From assembly GCA_030680175.1 (NCBI GenBank), contig JAUXWO010000015.1, forward strand, positions 1 through 64,000: 64,000 nucleotides of DNA, read 5' to 3'. Numbering within the stretch: the stretch's first letter is position 1; each line of letters begins with the position of its first letter. The position numbers and the translations under genes were made by a program. Source of the stretch: Vicinamibacterales bacterium. GTDB lineage: Bacteria > Acidobacteriota > Vicinamibacteria > Vicinamibacterales > UBA2999. Of this stretch, positions 8,531-21,036 are shown piece after piece. The notes under the pieces were generated by a model. It did not search any database, had not been told where the DNA came from, and worked only from the letters and a program-made list of their open reading frames with translations.

Positions 8531-9016
8531 ATGCGTACCATGAACGTTGTCGCGGCCAGCCTCCTGGCCCTCTCCCTCACGGCCTGCTCCGCCCCGAAAG
8601 AACGCGAGTTCGGCCAGGCGGACCTCGCCGCCCTCAAGACCCTGCTGCAGGAGTTTGTGGTGACCTACAACGCCGCAGATGCGGCGAAGGTGGCCAGCTT
8701 CTTCGCCGGCACGGCCGTGGTCATGCCCCCCAACGCTTCGTCCGTCCGGGGGGTGGAACCGATCGAGCAGTACTACGTCGGCCGGTTCGCCGAGGGCGCC
8801 TCGGACCTCTCGCTCGAGCCACGGGATATCTCCGGGGCGGGCACGATTGCGTACGTCAGCGGCGACTACCGCCTGAACATGGCGCCCCCCGGGGGCCAGG
8901 AGCGGCGTGACCGCGGCAAGTTCCTCTTCGTGTTCCGCGACCTGCGCGGCAGCTGGAAGCTGGAATACCTGATGTTCAGCAGCGACTTCCCGCCGGTCGT
9001 GCCCTCGACGAACTGA
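8531..9016 (+). CDS. NTF2-like (SnoaL/DUF4440) lipoprotein
   Basis: A 161-residue protein with a lipoprotein signal peptide (residues 1-19, lipobox LTAC with Cys20) and a compact alpha+beta NTF2-like domain. Markers are LLQEFVVTYNAADAAKVASFF, the PPNA loop, and the strands around GTIAYVSGDYRLNM and GKFLFVFRDLRGSWKLEYLMFSSD. The family binds small ligands or acts as a scaffold; no catalytic residues can be assigned. It would be anchored to the periplasmic face of the inner or outer membrane. The start has a strong GGAAGGA site. Confidence 0.75.
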   Translation: MRTMNVVAASLLALSLTACSAPKEREFGQADLAALKTLLQEFVVTYNAADAAKVASFFAGTAVVMPPNASSVRGVEPIEQYYVGRFAEGASDLSLEPRDISGAGTIAYVSGDYRLNMAPPGGQERRDRGKFLFVFRDLRGSWKLEYLMFSSDFPPVVPSTN

Positions 9017-9046
9017 TCGGGGCCGTCACGGACAACGGCGCGCGGC

Positions 9047-10156
9047 CTATGCGAAGCGCACGGCGTGGACGGGTGGCAGGTTGGCAGACACCGCCTGCCA
9101 CGAGTCCCCGCCGTCCTCGCTGATCCACAGCGACCCCGTCGTCGATCCGAACGCCAGCGTCGTGCCCGTCGCATCGACGTCGAGCGCGTGGCGGAACACC
9201 AGATCGTACGCGTGCTCCTGGGGCAGCCCGCGCGAGAGCGTCTCGAACGTGCGGCCCCCGTCGCGCGTACGCGTGACCACGACGCGACCGTCCACCGGAA
9301 TCCGCTTCTCGTCCTTGATTGCCGGGACGAACCACGCGGTCTCGGGGTCGTGCGGGTGCACGGCGACGGCGAAGCCGAACGTCGAGGGCTTCACATCGGC
9401 GATCTCCAGCCACGTCACGCCGCCATCCACGGACCGGAAGATGCCGTTGTGGTGCTGCACCCACAGCACGTCCGGATCTCTCGGGCACTGCACCAGCAGG
9501 TGCGGGTCCTGGACGTTCGGCTCGAACGCGCGCTCAGGGGGCATGAACTCGGCGCGCATGCCCGTGCCGGCCAGGTCCCATGTGGCGCCGCCGTCTCGCG
9601 TGCGCCAGGCGCCGCCGCACGAGATGCCGATGAGCACGTGCGCCGAATCGCGCGGGTCGACACAGATCGAATGGATGCCCGGATGGTCGGCGCCGCCGCC
9701 GAACCACTCCTCGCGCCGCGGGTCATCCCACAGCGGCCGGTTGATCGCCCACGAGTCGCCGTGGTCCGTCGACCGGAACAGCCCGCCCGGCATCGTCCCG
9801 CACCAGATCACACCGGGCTCGTCGGCGCCACCGGGCTGGATGGCCCAGACGAGCTTCAGCGCCCAGTCAGCCGGGGTTCCCTCGACCGGCGTCTTCGGCA
9901 CATAGCCTTCGGGCTTCTCCGGATAGACCGGCGCGGCGATCTCCTGCCACGTCGCGCCGCCGTCCGGCGAGCGGTGCATCTTCACGCCGAAGTGGCCGTG
10001 GTTCAAGGTGGCGAACAGGTGCCCCGAGCGCGGATCGGCGACGGCCAGCGTGCAGTTGTCGCCGAGGAAGCTCGCGCGTGCGATGCCCCAGCCCGCACCG
10101 GCGCGCTCGAGGGTGAACAGGCCCTTGCGCGTCGCGACATGGCAGACCTCAGTCAT
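9047..10156 (-). CDS. Beta-propeller protein with BNR/Asp-box repeats
   Basis: A 369-residue protein without an obvious signal peptide. Repeated Asp-box-like motifs are visible (SPDGGATWQEI, STDHGDSWAINR, TRDGGATWDLA, SVDGGVTWLEI, TRDGGRTFETL, SEDGGDSWQAV), pointing to a six-bladed propeller of the sialidase/BNR or photosystem-assembly-like type. The sialidase active-site arginines are not recognised, so an enzyme call would be unsafe. Its ATG overlaps the stop of the MoaD/ThiS-like gene by 4 bp, which implies that the two products work together. A role in binding or presenting the ubiquitin-like partner is speculation. Confidence 0.75.
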   Translation of the reverse strand: MTEVCHVATRKGLFTLERAGAGWGIARASFLGDNCTLAVADPRSGHLFATLNHGHFGVKMHRSPDGGATWQEIAAPVYPEKPEGYVPKTPVEGTPADWALKLVWAIQPGGADEPGVIWCGTMPGGLFRSTDHGDSWAINRPLWDDPRREEWFGGGADHPGIHSICVDPRDSAHVLIGISCGGAWRTRDGGATWDLAGTGMRAEFMPPERAFEPNVQDPHLLVQCPRDPDVLWVQHHNGIFRSVDGGVTWLEIADVKPSTFGFAVAVHPHDPETAWFVPAIKDEKRIPVDGRVVVTRTRDGGRTFETLSRGLPQEHAYDLVFRHALDVDATGTTLAFGSTTGSLWISEDGGDSWQAVSANLPPVHAVRFA

Positions 10157-10431
10157 GATGTGGCTCCTCCCGAGAGCGACTGGACAACGTCGACGGCCTC
10201 GTCCGGCCCGACGGGATCGGCCAGCCCCCGCCGATCCTCGAGCTGACGGCCACCGATGAAGACGGCCATGTGCTTTCTGACGCGGCCCTGATCGTCGAGG
10301 ACGTAGCCGCGCGCGGCGGGATGGCGGACGAAGTAGGCGTCGAGCACCGCGCCTAGCGTCGCGCCTTCCACGTCCTCCGGCGGACAGGCCACATGGCGCT
10401 GGATGTTCGCGGTGAATCTGACGTGAGCCAT
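10153..10431 (-). CDS. MoaD/ThiS-like ubiquitin-fold protein with C-terminal extension
   Basis: A 92-residue small protein of the beta-grasp MoaD/ThiS type: strand ANIQRHVACP, helix region ATLGAVLDAYFVRHP, and the late VFIGGRQLED...DPVGPDEAVDVVQSLSGG. Sulfur carriers of this family normally end exactly in Gly-Gly, the site of adenylation and thiocarboxylation. Here three residues (Ala-Thr-Ser, 90-92) follow the Gly-Gly, so it would need trimming or has another role. The ATG at 10431 is preferred over an upstream GTG because homology begins there and a GAGGAG lies upstream. It is coupled to the BNR propeller gene by a 4-bp overlap. Confidence 0.75.
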   Translation of the reverse strand: MAHVRFTANIQRHVACPPEDVEGATLGAVLDAYFVRHPAARGYVLDDQGRVRKHMAVFIGGRQLEDRRGLADPVGPDEAVDVVQSLSGGATS

Positions 10432-10471
10432 CGCGCCGGCAACTCCTCGACCGTGACTGGCCACTCCACGA

Positions 10472-10583
10472 CGAGTGGAGTGGCGCGACTGAAGCGGTAC
10501 CGCCTGCGCCTCTGCTCAGCCGCGATCCCGCGGGCCCGCCCCACGGGCGGCCCGGTCGTCGATCGTCAACACCACTCCACTCG
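10472..10583. repeat. Small dispersed repeat of about 112 bp, copy 1
   Basis: It is bounded by perfect 12-bp inverted ends (CGAGTGGAGTGG at 10472-10483 and its complement at 10572-10583). The interior (GCGCCTCTGCTCAGCCGCG, GCGGGC..., GGGCGGCCCGGTCGTCGATCGT) is closely similar to the element at 28088-28200. An additional hairpin (10461-10469 with 10475-10483) forms at the left edge. It lies between mobB and the MoaD-like gene. No open reading frame or transposase is associated, so it looks MITE/REP-like. Confidence 0.75.
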
Positions 10584-10587
10584 ACGG

Positions 10588-10619
10588 CCCGGGCGGCGAG
10601 ACGCCATCGGTCGCCCGGG
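10588..10619. terminator. GC-rich hairpin downstream of mobB
   Basis: An 8-bp perfect stem (CCCGGGCG at 10588-10595, CGCCCGGG at 10612-10619) with a 16-nt loop lies in the gap after mobB on the minus strand. There is no U-tract, so an intrinsic terminator is possible but not certain. Confidence 0.35.
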
Positions 10620-10645
10620 TGCCCGCGTGGCGGAGAGCGCCTACA

Positions 10646-11266
10646 TTAGACCAGTGCAGGGGTGGCCGTCGACTGCGACGCGGGCGGGCGCGGGGTGTGG
10701 CGGGTGTGATACCACGCATCGAGGGGCCCCGATGCCGTGAGGGTGAAGAGCGGCCGCCCGTCGATGTGCCCGTCGGCGACCGGCCAATGGTCCGTCCCGC
10801 GCTGAGCGCAGGGGCCGATCACGAACGCGTCCGCCGCCGCGACGAGAGCGGCCGAGGAGGGCTTCCAGTCCTCGAGGGGGGGTGACAGCACGAAGATCGC
10901 GGTGGTGGCGCCGGCATGCTGCACCAGGCGGTTCGACTCGACGATGACGTTCATCCCGCTCGCACGCAGCCCCGCGACGAATTGCGCGGCCATCGGCATG
11001 ACGGCGTCGGCGGCGTGGCACAGCCACGCCCGCCGTGCGCCGGCCGCGAGGTAGCGTCCCGTCTGTCGATCAGGGCGGCGGCCATCGTCTTCTTCGACCA
11101 ACAGGCGGCCGGCCGGCCCCGGCGTATGCCGGTGCGCCGAGATCTTGACCGCCACCCAGGCCTCGTGCGGGCTGCGCCGCAGCAGGTGCTCGATGACGGT
11201 CGTCTTGCCGACGCCGCGGCAGTGCCCGCCCACGATGATGAGCTGGCCGTCCCCTATGACGCGCAC
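10646..11266 (-). CDS. mobB: MobB-like P-loop NTPase
   Basis: A 206-residue protein whose N terminus holds a P-loop (GGHCRGVGKTT, residues 13-23), followed by a helix and the VAVKISAHRH segment that parallels the KHxHH-type stretch of MobB proteins. MobB helps to make or deliver the bis-MGD form of the molybdenum cofactor. That fits the molybdenum enzyme encoded directly upstream. It starts at GTG with a GGAGGA site 5 nt upstream and overlaps the 3' end of the chaperone gene by 13 bp, placing it in the same operon. The C-terminal half is less recognisable, so a related GTPase-like function remains possible. Confidence 0.65.
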   Translation of the reverse strand: MRVIGDGQLIIVGGHCRGVGKTTVIEHLLRRSPHEAWVAVKISAHRHTPGPAGRLLVEEDDGRRPDRQTGRYLAAGARRAWLCHAADAVMPMAAQFVAGLRASGMNVIVESNRLVQHAGATTAIFVLSPPLEDWKPSSAALVAAADAFVIGPCAQRGTDHWPVADGHIDGRPLFTLTASGPLDAWYHTRHTPRPPASQSTATPALV

Positions 11267-11910
11267 GTGAATCCTCCATCCTCCTCGTCGTCGAGGACCG
11301 GCTGGATCACGGGCAGGCCGGGCGCGCGTGGACGCGACCCGACACGCGCGGCCAGCAGCGCCGAGGCGCGCGCGAGGTACGACACGCCCGAGGCCGCGAG
11401 CAGGCCCGCGATCGGCTCGGCCATCATCGCGAGGTGCTCACGCACGAATCGCTCACGGACCCGCGCGGTGAGCGCCGCCGTCTCGGGGTCGGCCGTCGCG
11501 ACGGCGAAGGCCTCCTTCAGATACAGGTAGGCGACGAAGCCCACCTCGACGGCGAGATGATCGGGGGGTTCGGGTGAGCCCGGCCGGTAGTCGAAGGCCT
11601 CGTAGTGGCTGACGAGCGCGGACATCAACGTCCCGAGTTCCAGCGTGTCGTGGTAGCTGACCTCGCGCGGAGGCGCCGGCCCTCCAGGCCCGAACACGGA
11701 ATGGAAGAGGCCTTCGCCGGCCTCGACGCCGGCCTCCGCCACCGCCGTGCGCAGCTCCCCCTCGGGGAGCTCACGCGCGAGCGCCTCCAGGTCCGCGCGC
11801 CACGCGTCCGAGGGACACTCGAAGAGGCGGCTGAGCAGCCGCCACTCCGCCGAGCCTCTCAGCAGCGCCCGCATCATCGCGTCGCGTTCGTCAGGACTGT
11901 CGGCGCTCAT
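11254..11910 (-). CDS. TorD/DmsD-type molybdoenzyme chaperone (delta subunit)
   Basis: A 218-residue, mostly helical protein with the acidic, leucine-rich composition of the TorD/NarJ chaperone family. It contains the segment ELPEGELRTAVAEAG and a YHDTLELGTLMSALVSHYEAFDYRP stretch that resembles the substrate-binding groove region. Such proteins bind the Tat signal or core of the catalytic subunit until cofactor is inserted. Its position after the gamma subunit gene (4-bp ATGA overlap) is the same as in ethylbenzene-dehydrogenase- and nitrite-oxidoreductase-type operons. The start has a GGGAGG site. Confidence 0.75.
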   Translation of the reverse strand: MSADSPDERDAMMRALLRGSAEWRLLSRLFECPSDAWRADLEALARELPEGELRTAVAEAGVEAGEGLFHSVFGPGGPAPPREVSYHDTLELGTLMSALVSHYEAFDYRPGSPEPPDHLAVEVGFVAYLYLKEAFAVATADPETAALTARVRERFVREHLAMMAEPIAGLLAASGVSYLARASALLAARVGSRPRAPGLPVIQPVLDDEEDGGFTCAS

Positions 11911-12761
11911 GGTGCCTCCCGCATCGACAGGGGCACCCAGCCGGTCCGCATCTTCCGGGCGCCCGCTTCCCCCGCACCGCCCTGCCACACCGCGAACGCC
12001 ACCGTCGCCGGCGCCTGCAGCGACAGGCCCTCGGGACGCGGGCGGACAATCACCACGGCCCAGCCATCCGCCGTCCGCACGCCCCCGCCGCGAGACACGG
12101 TCGTGGCCGCGGGCGACAGGGTGCCGGGGCCCTCCGCGACGAGATCCTCGACGGCGGAGGTGCGCCACGCCCCGCGCACGTTGCCCGCCCCCACGGCAGG
12201 CGCGTACCGCGTGGCCATGTCGCGCTGCGCGTCCGAGCCGCGCTCGAGCGACCGGGCGTCGAACGGGTAGTGATCGACGGTGGCATTCGGGTAGAGCTCC
12301 TGAATCGTGTCGCCCCGCCCGTTCACGGTCGCCTGCCAGTCGGCTCGCCAGAACGTGATGTCGACCCCCTGCCCCAGCTGTCCCATCTGCGGATCCGGGG
12401 CGCTGGCCGCCGCCTTCTGCGGGAACTGCACCGCGCACCCATCGGGAAACTGCCCGGGTCCGGGGCGATCGTCTGCCTCGACATCGGCCCACTCGAGGCG
12501 CAGGGCGATCTCGTCGCCGCTCACAAGGGCGCGCACGCGCACCGCGGCGGTCGAGGGCGTCATGAGGCGCGGCTCGACCAGGTCCTGCAGCAGCAGCGCC
12601 GCGACATGCTCGGGCGCCGCCTGCCAGGCCCGGTCCAGCGGATCGCCGGGCAGGGTGGCCGTCGCGACGGCCACGACATCGGGCGTCGGTGCCGGCGGGC
12701 GCCGGCACGCCGCGCCCGCCCCGAGCGCGACGACAAGCAGCACGGTCCAGATGGTGCGCAT
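11907..12761 (-). CDS. Heme b-binding gamma subunit of the exported molybdenum enzyme
   Basis: This 284-residue protein begins with a hydrophobic signal segment followed by AACRRPP, which could be a lipobox (Cys19). The rest resembles the EbdC/DdhC/SerC beta-sandwich gamma subunits. Those bind heme b with an axial Met and Lys; candidate ligands are Met in PDPQMGQLGQG (about residue 125) and Lys in GARKMRTGW near the C terminus, neither proven. It would pass electrons between the FeS subunit and periplasmic cytochrome c. It lies 9 bp after the beta subunit gene and overlaps the chaperone gene by 4 bp. Confidence 0.75.
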   Translation of the reverse strand: MRTIWTVLLVVALGAGAACRRPPAPTPDVVAVATATLPGDPLDRAWQAAPEHVAALLLQDLVEPRLMTPSTAAVRVRALVSGDEIALRLEWADVEADDRPGPGQFPDGCAVQFPQKAAASAPDPQMGQLGQGVDITFWRADWQATVNGRGDTIQELYPNATVDHYPFDARSLERGSDAQRDMATRYAPAVGAGNVRGAWRTSAVEDLVAEGPGTLSPAATTVSRGGGVRTADGWAVVIVRPRPEGLSLQAPATVAFAVWQGGAGEAGARKMRTGWVPLSMREAP

Positions 12762-12770
12762 GGCGTCCTC

Positions 12771-13898
<1,128 letters not shown>

Positions 13899-13901
13899 GG
13901 C

Positions 13902-17335
<3,434 letters not shown>

Positions 17336-17339
<4 letters not shown>

Positions 17340-18988
17340 GACGGTCCTCCCCAGGAGCGGATGAAGGTAATGAGGGACTCGAGTTCAGAGGCCGACAGCG
17401 TCCGGTAGGTCGACGACGGGGTGCCGAAGGCCGGCATCGCCGTGCCGCGCCGCCCGCGGCGCACGGTCTCCACGAAGTAGGTGTCGGTGGCGAGCTCCTG
17501 GAGGACGGGGTTTCGCAGCGCGGGCGCGTCCGCGCCCTCCCCCGCCGCCCCATGGCACCCCGCGCACGAGCCGGCGTACAGCCGTTCGCCCTCTCGGACA
17601 TCGCCAGCCACCCAGCGAGGCGGACGCGTCTCGCTCGGCGCGGGCACACCGGCGAGCGCACGCAGATGCGCCACCAGCGGCGGCACATCCTCGGCGGTGA
17701 GCCCGGTGGTCCCGTCAGCCCAGGCCCGCATCCGGGTACCGGGGCGTCCTCGAAGAATGGTCTCCGCCACGAGGGTGTCGGAGGCGAGGCCAAGGAAGTC
17801 GGGGTTGGCCACCGAGGGGAAGGCGGCGAGCCCGGCGGCGCGGTGCCCCTGCCCCTCCGGCCCATGACACCCGGCGCAGAACGCGGCGTAGACCGAGGCC
17901 CCATCCGACGCGAACTCGCGCACGCCGAGTCGAGCCACGCGGATCTGATCGAGCGGCAGATAGGACCCTGGCACCTCGCGCCGCCGCAGCGACAGCGTGA
18001 AGAGCGTCAGCGCCTGCACGTCCTCGTCTGACAGTCCGAGCGCCGGCATCTGCGATCCCGCCACCACGGACGAGGGCGCGCGGACGTGTGCGCTGAACCA
18101 GTTCTCGAGGCTGCGGCGTCCGGGCACGGGCGTGAAGTCGAGTTGACCCGGGTCCCGCTCTCCGATCCGGGTGAGGTCCGGCCCCGTATCGCCACCGACG
18201 CCGCTGACCTTGTGGCAGCCAAGGCACCCGCTCGACAGGAACACGCTCTTCGCCGCGATGAGGCGGGGCGCCGCGACGCGCGTGTGCAGGAACGTCTCGA
18301 GGTGCGCGCGGTCGGGCGCCGAGATCGGGCCGAAGGCGGTTGCCCACGGACCCGATGTCTCGGTGGCCGCCTTCGCCACGTGCGCGTCGTACCACGACGG
18401 GTCGTAGCCGGCCAGGCCCACGCGCGACAGATCCGGGCCTTCCATGCCCCCACCGTCGGGCCGGACCGTGCCGCCGCGCCCGTCCACGCGGTGGCAGGCC
18501 GCGCAATCGAGGCGAGCGTAGGTCGCGGCGGCCAGGTCGAGCACGTCGCGCCGCGGGACGCCGGTGGCGGTGTGGCAGGTGCCGCAGCCGGCTTCGCTCA
18601 TCGACACGGGGAGCATCGGCTCGGGCCAGAACCGCACGTGTCCGTGCGCATCCGCCTTGTCCGTGGCCCGCCCCTGCCCGCCGTGACAGACCGTGCAGCC
18701 GAACTCCGCGGGGTCGTGCACCACTGGACGATGCAGCGCCATCTGCGGTCCGGTCACGCCCTGCTCGCCCGGTCCCATCGCCACGTGGCAGGACACGCAC
18801 CGATCGGCCGTCCCGAGTCCGGGGTTCACGATCTGCCGGAGCATCACGGGAATCGGCCCCTCGTCACCCACGGCCGTGGCCTGCACCTGCCGCCACTCAC
18901 GCAGGTAGTTCTCCTGCACGGCGGCGACGACGAGCAGCGCCAGCACCCCGAGGCTCGAGACGAGCAGCAGCCACTTGTTCTTCTGCAT
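17336..18988 (-). CDS. Membrane-anchored seven-heme cytochrome c
   Basis: A 550-residue protein with one N-terminal membrane anchor (residues 6-23) and seven CxxCH heme c sites at about residues 64, 98, 135, 162, 255, 371 and 475. The first three are close together and tetraheme-like. The last three lie in separate class I cytochrome domains, each followed by a downstream Met that could be the axial ligand (MPALG, TRMRAW, TAMPAFG). It would face the periplasm and connect the Rieske/cytochrome b complex to the molybdenum enzyme. Its ATGA overlap with the alpha gene and 12-bp gap after cytochrome b support one operon. Confidence 0.85.
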
Positions 18989-19000
18989 GGCTGTCGACTC

Positions 19001-20554
19001 TCAGTGGCCGCCCGGCCAGTCGGCCGGTGACCAGAAGAATTCCCAGTTCGGCCCGCGGAAGTACGTGCCGATCACCGTGAGGACGATGAAGCCGCAGAGG
19101 AAGCAGGTGAACAGCCCGAGCGCCCCGGCGCGCGTCGACCCGTAGCGCCGCACGAGCCACACGGAGTACCACGCGTAGATGAGGGTCAGCACCGTCCCGG
19201 GATTGATGGCGGTGACCACGAGCTGCGGGATGTCCGGGAACCACTCGCGCAGCCACCCGAAGCGGATGGCGATCGACTCGACGATCAGCGCCGCGCTGAA
19301 GCCGAAGGCGATCGAGCGCTGGACGAGCCGCCAGCCGCCCGGCCCCCCGAACCACACCCCCGTCCCCTCCTCTTCGCGATCGAGGTACGGAATGAGACCG
19401 AGCCCGATCAGCACGATCGCCGGGATCCCGATGCCCCCCATGAACGCGGAGAAGGCCACGAGTTCCTGCAGCCCGAGGAAGTACCACGGCGCCTTGGCCG
19501 GGTTCTCGGGCACCTGCGCATTCGCCAGCTCCTTGAGCGGTGCGTCGGAGACGAGCGCGAGCGCGGTGCAGACGAAAAGCGTCAGCATGAGCACGCCGAG
19601 TTCCGCGTAGAAGAGGTGCGGCATCGACGGCACGGTGTGCTCGGGACCCGATCCCACGGCCGGCGTGCGGCCGCGCACGATGGCGGCCAGGTGATACGTC
19701 TTCACCGGCTCCTCGGTGAAGACCGGGTAGACGTCGGCGGGAGGCGGCCCGAGGCGCTGGTTGACGTCGGCCGGCTTCGTCAGGCCGCCGTCCTTCCGGA
19801 TCCGCCAGAAGTGCACGGCCATCAGCATCGCGGCCACCAGGGGCAGCAACATCACGTGCAGCAGGTAGAAGCGGATGAGCGCCTCGTCGCCGACGGTGTC
19901 CGACCCGAGCAACAGCAGGCGCTGCAGCCCGCCCGGGTCGAAGTGCTCGGTGATGCCGAGCGCGTCGGTGACCTCGCGGGGCGACTGCGCGATGTTCGCG
20001 CCGATGGTGATCGCCCAGAACGCCAGCTGGTCCCACGGCAGCAGGTAGCCGGTGAACGAGAGGCCGAGGGTCGTCACGAGCAGCGCCAGGCCGATGAGCC
20101 AGTTGAACTCGCGCGGGGCGCGGTACGAGGCCGTGTAGAAGGCCCGTGCCATGTGCAGGATCACCGTGACCACCATCACGTTCGCGGCCCAGCGGTGGAT
20201 GTTCCGCATGAAGCGGCCCGTCGGCACGACGAAGTGGATGTCCTTGATCGAGTCGTACGCGACGTCCGGGTAGGGCTTGTAGTAGAACATCAGGAGCACG
20301 CCCGTCACGAGCGTGATCAGGAACGCCGCCACGCTCGCGATGCCGAGCCCCGCCGTCGTCATCCAGCGGAGACTCCAGCGGTGGGTGCGCACCGAGTGAA
20401 GGTGCAGGAAGACGTTCCCGAACACGAACGACGAGCGCCCGCGATCGGTGGACGGCGTGCCGGTCCGGAACGCGGAGTGCACCATGCGCCCGGGGGCGGC
20501 GCGCAGGTGGTCGCGGAAGACCTGCAGCGGCGTGCGGGGCAGGGACAGGCTCAT
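19001..20554 (-). CDS. Cytochrome b (bc/b6f-type), full-length fused form
   Basis: This 517-residue membrane protein has the four-helix heme core followed by a C-terminal half, like a fused cytochrome b6 plus subunit IV. Histidines for the two b hemes are visible in HRWAANVMVVTVILHMARAF and in the fourth helix (FYLLHVMLLPLVAAMLMAVHFW). The quinol-site region reads SFTGYLLPWDQLAFWA, and the C-terminal part contains AKAPWYFLGLQELV. It would oxidise or reduce quinol with the Rieske protein next to it. The start at 20554 overlaps the Rieske stop (ATGA); an in-frame upstream extension is the shadow of the Rieske gene. Confidence 0.9.
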   Translation of the reverse strand: MSLSLPRTPLQVFRDHLRAAPGRMVHSAFRTGTPSTDRGRSSFVFGNVFLHLHSVRTHRWSLRWMTTAGLGIASVAAFLITLVTGVLLMFYYKPYPDVAYDSIKDIHFVVPTGRFMRNIHRWAANVMVVTVILHMARAFYTASYRAPREFNWLIGLALLVTTLGLSFTGYLLPWDQLAFWAITIGANIAQSPREVTDALGITEHFDPGGLQRLLLLGSDTVGDEALIRFYLLHVMLLPLVAAMLMAVHFWRIRKDGGLTKPADVNQRLGPPPADVYPVFTEEPVKTYHLAAIVRGRTPAVGSGPEHTVPSMPHLFYAELGVLMLTLFVCTALALVSDAPLKELANAQVPENPAKAPWYFLGLQELVAFSAFMGGIGIPAIVLIGLGLIPYLDREEEGTGVWFGGPGGWRLVQRSIAFGFSAALIVESIAIRFGWLREWFPDIPQLVVTAINPGTVLTLIYAWYSVWLVRRYGSTRAGALGLFTCFLCGFIVLTVIGTYFRGPNWEFFWSPADWPGGH

Positions 20555-21036
20555 ACCGGTACCCTGGTGCCCGACGGCACCGTCACCCCTTCGTCCACCG
20601 TGACGAGCCCGCCGCTGGTCGAGACCTGGAGCCAGTCCAGCGCGCGTGGCGCGGGCCCCCTGGTCACCTCCCCGCTGGCGGTGAACCCCGAGCCATGGCA
20701 CGGGCACTCGAACCCCTGCGTCGTGGCGTGCACGATGCAGCCGAGGTGGGTGCAGATGGTGGAGATCGCGTAGACCCCCTCGGGATCACGGTAGATCGCC
20801 ACCGCGCGGCCCGGCGGCACGAACGGCTCCCCCGCCGCCAGCGTGTCGGGCAGCGCCACCCTGAACTTCTTCGAGGGCGAGGCGAGGACCGCGGCCTTCG
20901 GCAGCCGGAACATCCCCACCGTCGCGAAGAGCAGGGCCGTCGCCATCGACCACAGCGACAGCAGGCCCAGGACATCGCGCCGCGGCATCGGTTCGGGGTC
21001 GAGGCGCGACCTGGTCGCGCCGGGTTTCACCGTCAT
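20551..21036 (-). CDS. Rieske [2Fe-2S] protein
   Basis: A 161-residue Rieske protein with an N-terminal membrane anchor (residues 21-45). The cluster motifs CTHLGC (95-100) and CPCHGSGF (111-118) supply two Cys and two His ligands plus the disulfide cysteines. It is the partner of the adjacent cytochrome b. Both ends overlap their neighbours by 4 bp (ATGA). The PMPRRDVL stretch before the anchor is a Tat-like double arginine, as in other Rieske proteins that are exported folded. Confidence 0.92.
   Translation of the reverse strand: MTVKPGATRSRLDPEPMPRRDVLGLLSLWSMATALLFATVGMFRLPKAAVLASPSKKFRVALPDTLAAGEPFVPPGRAVAIYRDPEGVYAISTICTHLGCIVHATTQGFECPCHGSGFTASGEVTRGPAPRALDWLQVSTSGGLVTVDEGVTVPSGTRVPV

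Noticed and set aside
9047-10156. Calling the BNR propeller a sialidase
   Set aside because: Asp-box repeats are present, but the catalytic arginine triad and a signal peptide were not seen.
10642-10740. TACATT followed 6 nt later by GTG and a 28-codon frame, running antisense into mobB
   Set aside because: It has the leaderless spacing, but the product is unrecognisable and overlaps mobB; treated as chance or a leftover promoter.
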